A DNA stretch of 10,865 nucleotides. Origin: an uncultured Oscillibacter sp. GTDB taxonomy: Bacteria > Bacillota_A > Clostridia > Oscillospirales > Oscillospiraceae. The stretch is taken from contig CABQCB010000039.1 in NCBI GenBank assembly GCA_902462475.1, positions 1-10,865 on the forward strand, read 5' to 3'. The position numbers were made by a program, and so were the translations under genes. The notes under the pieces are model-generated. The model was given only the letters and a program-made list of their open reading frames with translations. It did no database searches and was not told the origin of the DNA. Below are positions 8,001-10,865 of this stretch, in pieces (position 1 is the stretch's first letter; each line of letters opens with the position of its first letter).

Positions 8001-8345
8001 CAAAAAGGCCGCTTTCTGGGAGGGCCGCCGGTATACCGTCAGTGACGCGGCCACCTCGCTCAGGGCCTTCTGCATGGTCAAGAGTTTGCCGCCGGCATCC
8101 AGCGTCACCTGGGAAAGCCCACCGGTCAGGGACAGTACCCGCTCCCCCAGCCGGCGGAAGCTCAGCACCTCCGCATGGCGGCTGACCGTAGGGCCGCAGG
8201 CGCGGCAAAGATCGATCTCCGCCAGGTGGGAGACATGCTCCGGCACCAGCAGGATCTGCTTTCCATGAGCGCCCAGCGCTCTGATCTGCTCCAGTACCGC
8301 AGCGGTCTTCCCTGTTTTCGCCCGCCCCATCCAAATCGTCAGCAT
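5025..8345 (-). CDS. addB: ATP-dependent helicase/nuclease subunit B
   Basis: A 1106-residue AddB, partner of AddA in double-strand break resection and recognition of Chi-like sites. The N-terminus has a Walker A, GRAKTGKT (7-14). The C-terminal RecB-family nuclease is intact: D888 (GGKVDRVD), D905 and K907 (VVDYKSG) and Q925 (DIQMLLY). The four cysteines that hold the AddB iron-sulfur cluster are present: C747 (SCHFAYF) plus C1063, C1066 and C1072 in the C-x2-C-x5-C pattern near the end, matching Bacillus subtilis spacing. The frame is open back to 8501, but the ATG at 8343-8345 is preferred. It starts with MLTIWMGRAKTGKT as in the family, has AAGGAG 7 bases upstream, and avoids overlap with the divergent gene. 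It is the first gene of the addB-addA operon and its stop is 3 bases before addA. Unlike addA it shows no lesion. Confidence 0.95.
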   Translation of the reverse strand: MLTIWMGRAKTGKTAAVLEQIRALGAHGKQILLVPEHVSHLAEIDLCRACGPTVSRHAEVLSFRRLGERVLSLTGGLSQVTLDAGGKLLTMQKALSEVAASLTVYRRPSQKAAFLQQLLDLTDELRSYEVTPQMLYEQSEQIGGATGEKLRDLSLLYGAYESRLRRPGLDARDRMSKLCDHLEASGYAAGKDIFLDGFTYFNAQERRVLSILLRQARSVTVMLLGEPDSREEIFEISIKTLAQLQRLAREAGCGVEVHTLRARDTGPMRHLEQYLLGAPEPYAGEQLPIHILEADHLYSEVEQAAARILRLTGEGGCRYRDIMVSARNMADYEDTIETVFERYGIPVYLSRRSDILEKPALALLSGVLASIGGGYEYEDMFQWLKTGLAGLSAEECDLLENYVIRWQIHGNMWLRDTDWTDHPAGYGGIWDEAQRAHLEEINALRRRVCGPLRQLAEGLKAGETAKEKVESLYTFLESLSLQQALEQQMEQQAAAGRLQDAEETAQLWEILCGVLDQFVEILGDEPMDLDEFTRLLRQILTQYSIGTIPVSLDQVSVSEITRNDRHTVRHLIFLGANDHVLPAVGQSSGILNEDDREELAKVGIRLAPSGMEQMGIELQCIYASLTQPTEGLWLSYPVSDVTGSVLRPAFIVERLLTLFPALRPEQESDGKEYRLTAIQPALEEAGQDREGELWQYFAGRGDCAAQLAAMDRAAALRRGRLSRAAVQALYGKRVSMSASRLERMRSCHFAYFMEYGLRAKKREIAAFDAPQIGTFLHYLLENVTRDTMALGGFAQVDQEELRAMVRRYMDRYVTEELHDFQNRTTRFRYLFSRLRNNAYAIVEQVAEELRHSDFVPLAFELSFGDHGALPAVEITEPDSQLRLGGKVDRVDGWLKDGKLYLRVVDYKSGRKAFDLAAVRMGLDIQMLLYLFTLQKEGKAYFGREVEPAGVLYFPARDDILAAERNISPDKLAQETAKQLRRSGLLLSDPAVLQAMEHESLTEPKFLPLRVGRDGSIAGSIASAAQLGKLGHYVEKLLHQIAREIRDGNIDADPCCKSEEDSFCQYCDWAEACHFQDGRDSDHLNYILPVKPEEFWARLEDEQEGGL

Positions 8346-8352
8346 GGCCCGA

Positions 8353-8358
8353 CTCCTT
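8353..8358 (-). promoter_or_regulatory. Ribosome binding site deciding the addB start
   Basis: AAGGAG on the minus strand, 7 bases before the ATG at 8345. It supports this start over the in-frame upstream ATG at 8501, which would overlap the divergent DUF1643 gene. Confidence 0.8.
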
Positions 8359-8381
8359 TTCTCCAGTTTGTCTTTTTCGTC

Positions 8382-8410
8382 ATCATACCACATTTTCAGG
8401 CCGGTGAACA
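8382..8410 (-). promoter_or_regulatory. Candidate promoter for addBA
   Basis: On the minus strand, TATGAT (8382-8387) is preceded by TGG, forming an extended -10 (TGnTATGAT). A poor -35 candidate, TGTTCA (8405-8410), sits 17 bases upstream. Transcription would start near 8375, about 30 bases before the addB ATG. The extended -10 makes it plausible despite the weak -35. Confidence 0.45.
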
Positions 8411-8417
8411 GTGCGCG

Positions 8418-8446
8418 TTGCCTTTTGCCCGGCAGTGTGCTATGCT
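8418..8446 (+). promoter_or_regulatory. Candidate promoter for the DUF1643 gene
   Basis: TTGCCT (8418-8423) and TATGCT (8441-8446) are separated by exactly 17 bases, and the -10 is preceded by TGC, an extended -10 form. It drives the plus strand towards the ATG at 8479. Its -35 lies within 10 bases of the weak -35 candidate of the divergent addB promoter, so the two could interfere or share a regulator. Confidence 0.55.
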
Positions 8447-8478
8447 GAAAAAAAGTCGAACCTAGGAGGCATGCGCCT

Positions 8479-9099
8479 ATGCATATTCCCGCCGCACCCA
8501 CCAGTACGCTGACGCTGGAGCCCTTTGCTCCGGCGCTGGAAGAGGCTCTGCGCCCCTCGCCGGACTACGATGTGTCCCGCTGGCTGTATGTGCCCAACCG
8601 CTATTCCGAGTACCGGTACATTCTGGGGACCCGGGGCAGCCGCCCGCTGATCTGTATCGGGATCAACCCCTCCACCGCCGCACCGGATGCGCTGGACCCC
8701 ACACTCCAATCCGTGGAACGGATCGCCCATTCCAACGGATATGACAGCTTCTTGATGTTCAACGTCTATGCCCAGCGGGCAACCCGACCGGACGATATGG
8801 AGCGGGTCTATAATCCCACTCTGCACGAGGAAAACCGCAAGGCGTTCCGCTACCTTTTGTCCTTGTCCCCTGCCCCTGCCGTGTGGGCCGCCTGGGGCAA
8901 CATCATCATGAAGCGGGACTATCTGCTCGACTGCATGGCAGACTTTGCCGCTGACGGCGCCGCCGCAGGCGCCCGGTGGTTCACCGCAGGTCCCCTGCTG
9001 AAGTCCGGGCATCCCCATCACCCCCTCTATCTCAAGCGGGACACGGCGCTGCTGGACTTCGATATCACCGCCTATCTTGCAAAGCAGATGGGAGCATAA
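8479..9099 (+). CDS. DUF1643 domain-containing protein
   Basis: A 206-residue protein of the uncharacterised DUF1643 family. The assignment rests on remembered family signatures: a core strand followed by GINPSTAAPDALDPT (61-75, with NPST and DPT), FNVYAQRAT (94-102, family form N-x-x-A-x-R-A-T), an AWG at 138-140 and a late GHPHHPLYL (177-185). Invariant Asn, Asp and His residues suggest an enzyme active site, but the activity is unknown. DUF1643 proteins occur in many bacteria and also in phages and mobile regions. No signal peptide or membrane helix is present. The start has AGGAGG (8464-8469) with 9 bases of spacing and a good promoter upstream. It is divergent from addB and convergent with polC, and ends inside a bidirectional terminator, so it is a single-gene unit. 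Confidence 0.88.
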   Translation: MHIPAAPTSTLTLEPFAPALEEALRPSPDYDVSRWLYVPNRYSEYRYILGTRGSRPLICIGINPSTAAPDALDPTLQSVERIAHSNGYDSFLMFNVYAQRATRPDDMERVYNPTLHEENRKAFRYLLSLSPAPAVWAAWGNIIMKRDYLLDCMADFAADGAAAGARWFTAGPLLKSGHPHHPLYLKRDTALLDFDITAYLAKQMGA

Positions 9100-9131
9100 A
9101 AAAAGAGGAGCATTCGCTCCTCTTTTTTTAT
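9096..9131. terminator. Bidirectional terminator between DUF1643 gene and polC
   Basis: A perfect 16-base-pair inverted repeat (9096-9111 with 9116-9131) around loop ATTC. The GC core is GAGGAGC/GCTCCTC, flanked by A7 and T7 runs, so it gives a U-tailed hairpin on both strands. It contains the DUF1643 stop codon (9097-9099) and abuts the polC stop (9132-9134), ending both convergent genes. Confidence 0.95.
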
Positions 9132-10865
9132 TTAAAACAGCGTGATCTGGCTGGTCTCCGCCATACCGGCGAAGGCACCCAGGGCCTTGAGCTGCTCGAT
9201 ATGGGTCTTGGAGAGCTTGTTGCAGCACATGGAGAACTCCTCGATGGAGATGAAGGTTTTGCCCTTGCGCTTTTCCACCGTGTCCAGCGCCGCCGTCTCG
9301 CCCAGGCCGTGGACCGCCGTAAAGGGCGGCAGGAGGCCGTTTTTTGTCACCTTGAACTTGGTGGCTTCGGAGTCGTAGATGCTGATGGTGTCGAAGTGGA
9401 AGCCCCGGAGATAGAACTCATAGCACACTTCCAGAGTGGTCAGCAGGTCCTTCTCCACGGCGGAGGCGTCCTTGTTGTTTTCGATCTCCCGGATCTTGCG
9501 CTTGACCGCGTCCTTGCCGGCGCAGCAGTACTCCGCGTCGAAGGCCTTGGCCCGGACGGAGAAGAACGTGGCGTAGAATGCCAGAGGCTCATGGACCTTG
9601 TACCAGGCGATGCGGAAGGCCATCATGACGTAGGCCACGGCGTGGGCCTTGGGGAAGAGATAGCCGATCTTGGCCAGGGACTCGATGTACCAGGCGGGCA
9701 CGTCGTGGGATTCCATGGCCTCCACCCAGCCCTCGTCAAAGCCGCCCTTTTTCACCTTGCCCTTACGGACCTTCTCCATGATCTTGAAGCTCATCTTGGG
9801 GTCCAGGCCCTTGGAGATCAGGTAGAGCATGATGTCGTCACGGCAGCCCACCGTCTCCAGAACCGTGGCGGTGCCGCTGACGATCAGGTCCCGGGCATTG
9901 CCCATCCACACGTCCGTGCCGTGGGAGAAGCCGGAAAGGCGCACCAGGGTGTTGAAGTCCTTGGGCTGGGTATCAATGAGCATCTGACGGGTGAAACGGG
10001 TGTTGAACTCAGGGATGGCCACGGCGCCTGTGGGGCCCAGGATCTCGTCGTTTTCGTAGCCCAGCACCTTGCTGGAGGTGAAGATGGACATGGTGTCCGG
10101 GTCGTCCAGGGGGATGGTGTGGGGGTCCACGCCGGTCAGGTCCTGCATCATGCGCACCATGGTGGGGTCATCGTGTCCCAGCATGTCCAGCTTGAGGATG
10201 TTGGCCTCCATGGAGTGATATTCAAAATGAGTGGTGATGGTATCGGAGTCGTCAGCGTCCGCCGGGTGCTGAACGGGACAAAAGTCCTCCATGTCCTTGT
10301 CGTCGGGCACGACCACCAGGCCGCCCGGGTGCTGACCCGTAGTACGCCGGGTGCCCACGCATCCCAGCGTCAGCCGGTTCTCCTCCGCCCGGCAGGCGGT
10401 GATGCCGTTTTCCTCCAGGTACTTCTTCACAAAGCCGTAGGCGGTCTTTTCCGCCAGAGTACCGATGGTGCCGGCCCGGAACACCTGGGTCTCGCCGAAC
10501 ATCTCGATGGCGTGGCGGTGGGCACGGGCCTGGTACTCGCCGGAGAAGTTCAGGTCGATATCCGGCACCTTGCCGCCGCCGAAGCCCAGGAACGTCTCAA
10601 AGGGAATGTCAAAGCCGTCCTTGATGTACTTGGTGCCGCACTCGGGACAGACCTTGTCCGGCATGTCGGCGCCGCAGCCATAGGAGCCGTCGGTAATGAA
10701 CTCGCTGTGCTTGCAGTTGGGACAGCGGTAGTGGGGCGGCAGGGAGTTGACCTCCGTGATGCCGGACATGTAGGCCACGAGAGACGAGCCCACGGAGCCA
10801 CGGGAGCCCACCAGATAGCCATTCTCCAGGCTCCGCTGCACCAGCTTCTGGGCCGACATGTACAC
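9132..10865 (-). CDS. polC: DNA polymerase III PolC-type alpha subunit, C-terminal part (5' end outside window)
   Basis: The last 577 residues of the Gram-positive replicative polymerase PolC, which copies the chromosome with a built-in 3'-5' exonuclease; the exonuclease lies in the missing upstream part. Numbering from the window edge: the GSRGSVGSSLVAYMSGITEV palm segment (20-39), a zinc-binding set C48, C51, C73 and C76, and catalytic aspartates D102 and D104 in PDIDLNFS. The third catalytic aspartate is D227 in KLDMLGHDD. The 2- and 123-residue spacings equal those of the Geobacillus PolC triad as I recall it. TTGQHPGG (175-182) follows the family. A helix-hairpin-helix-like region near the end contains GLGETAALD, and the C-terminus SQITLF is a sliding-clamp binding motif. 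The frame is intact to the stop. The GTG at 10863-10865 is an internal Val codon, not a start. The gene ends at the bidirectional terminator. Confidence 0.97.
   Translation of the reverse strand: MYMSAQKLVQRSLENGYLVGSRGSVGSSLVAYMSGITEVNSLPPHYRCPNCKHSEFITDGSYGCGADMPDKVCPECGTKYIKDGFDIPFETFLGFGGGKVPDIDLNFSGEYQARAHRHAIEMFGETQVFRAGTIGTLAEKTAYGFVKKYLEENGITACRAEENRLTLGCVGTRRTTGQHPGGLVVVPDDKDMEDFCPVQHPADADDSDTITTHFEYHSMEANILKLDMLGHDDPTMVRMMQDLTGVDPHTIPLDDPDTMSIFTSSKVLGYENDEILGPTGAVAIPEFNTRFTRQMLIDTQPKDFNTLVRLSGFSHGTDVWMGNARDLIVSGTATVLETVGCRDDIMLYLISKGLDPKMSFKIMEKVRKGKVKKGGFDEGWVEAMESHDVPAWYIESLAKIGYLFPKAHAVAYVMMAFRIAWYKVHEPLAFYATFFSVRAKAFDAEYCCAGKDAVKRKIREIENNKDASAVEKDLLTTLEVCYEFYLRGFHFDTISIYDSEATKFKVTKNGLLPPFTAVHGLGETAALDTVEKRKGKTFISIEEFSMCCNKLSKTHIEQLKALGAFAGMAETSQITLF

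Noticed and set aside
8346..8501. N-terminal extension of addB to an upstream ATG at 8501
   Set aside because: The extra 52 residues match nothing in AddB, would span the candidate promoters and overlap the divergent gene. The ATG at 8345 has a strong ribosome binding site and the family start.
8440..9228. A 262-codon minus-strand open frame opposite the DUF1643 gene
   Set aside because: It runs through the bidirectional terminator and the end of polC and is antisense to a recognised family.
1..10865. Defence island, CRISPR array or mobile element
   Set aside because: No regularly spaced repeats, transposase, integrase, restriction or toxin genes are seen. All genes but the DUF1643 one are housekeeping.

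Overview
The window looks like a chromosomal stretch from a GC-rich member of the Firmicutes (Bacillota), most likely a gut Clostridia of the Oscillospiraceae type (Flavonifractor/Oscillibacter-like). The evidence is a Gram-positive PolC-type replicative polymerase, the AddAB (not RecBCD) break-repair enzyme, a zinc-ribbon ribosomal protein L31 and strong AAGGAG ribosome binding sites, all in a high-GC background. The phylum-level call is well supported; the family is my inference from protein flavour and has not been searched. I see no mobile element, CRISPR array, tRNA, rRNA or phage gene, and no gene-free stretch longer than 300 bases.

Layout from left to right. Positions 1-489 (minus) hold the N-terminal part of the ribosome-associated GTPase HflX, cut by the window edge. 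Positions 498-1004 (minus) encode a small FMN-binding flavin reductase-like protein, 8 bases upstream of hflX and probably cotranscribed with it. A strong hairpin terminator and a candidate promoter separate this pair from rpmE (L31, 1118-1321, minus). Upstream of rpmE is an AT-rich spacer with a candidate promoter. Next come addA (1442-5021, minus) and addB (5025-8345, minus), 3 bases apart, as one addB-addA operon. Divergent from addB is a DUF1643 protein (8479-9099, plus). A perfect bidirectional terminator separates it from the C-terminal 577 residues of polC (9132-10865, minus), whose 5' end lies beyond the right edge.

The most notable observation is that addA is broken by a frameshift near 4604. 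The first 139 codons (Q motif, Walker A and early helicase motifs) are in one frame. The remaining 1053 codons (DExx box, later helicase motifs, RecB-like nuclease) are in the next frame. Both parts are otherwise open and carry all expected motifs, so the lesion is either very recent or a sequencing/assembly error. AddB is intact, including its nuclease residues and four iron-sulfur cysteines.

Functionally this is a housekeeping neighbourhood for replication, recombination and translation. I found no convincing new multi-gene system. The DUF1643 gene facing addB from a shared 133-base control region is the only uncharacterised protein present.
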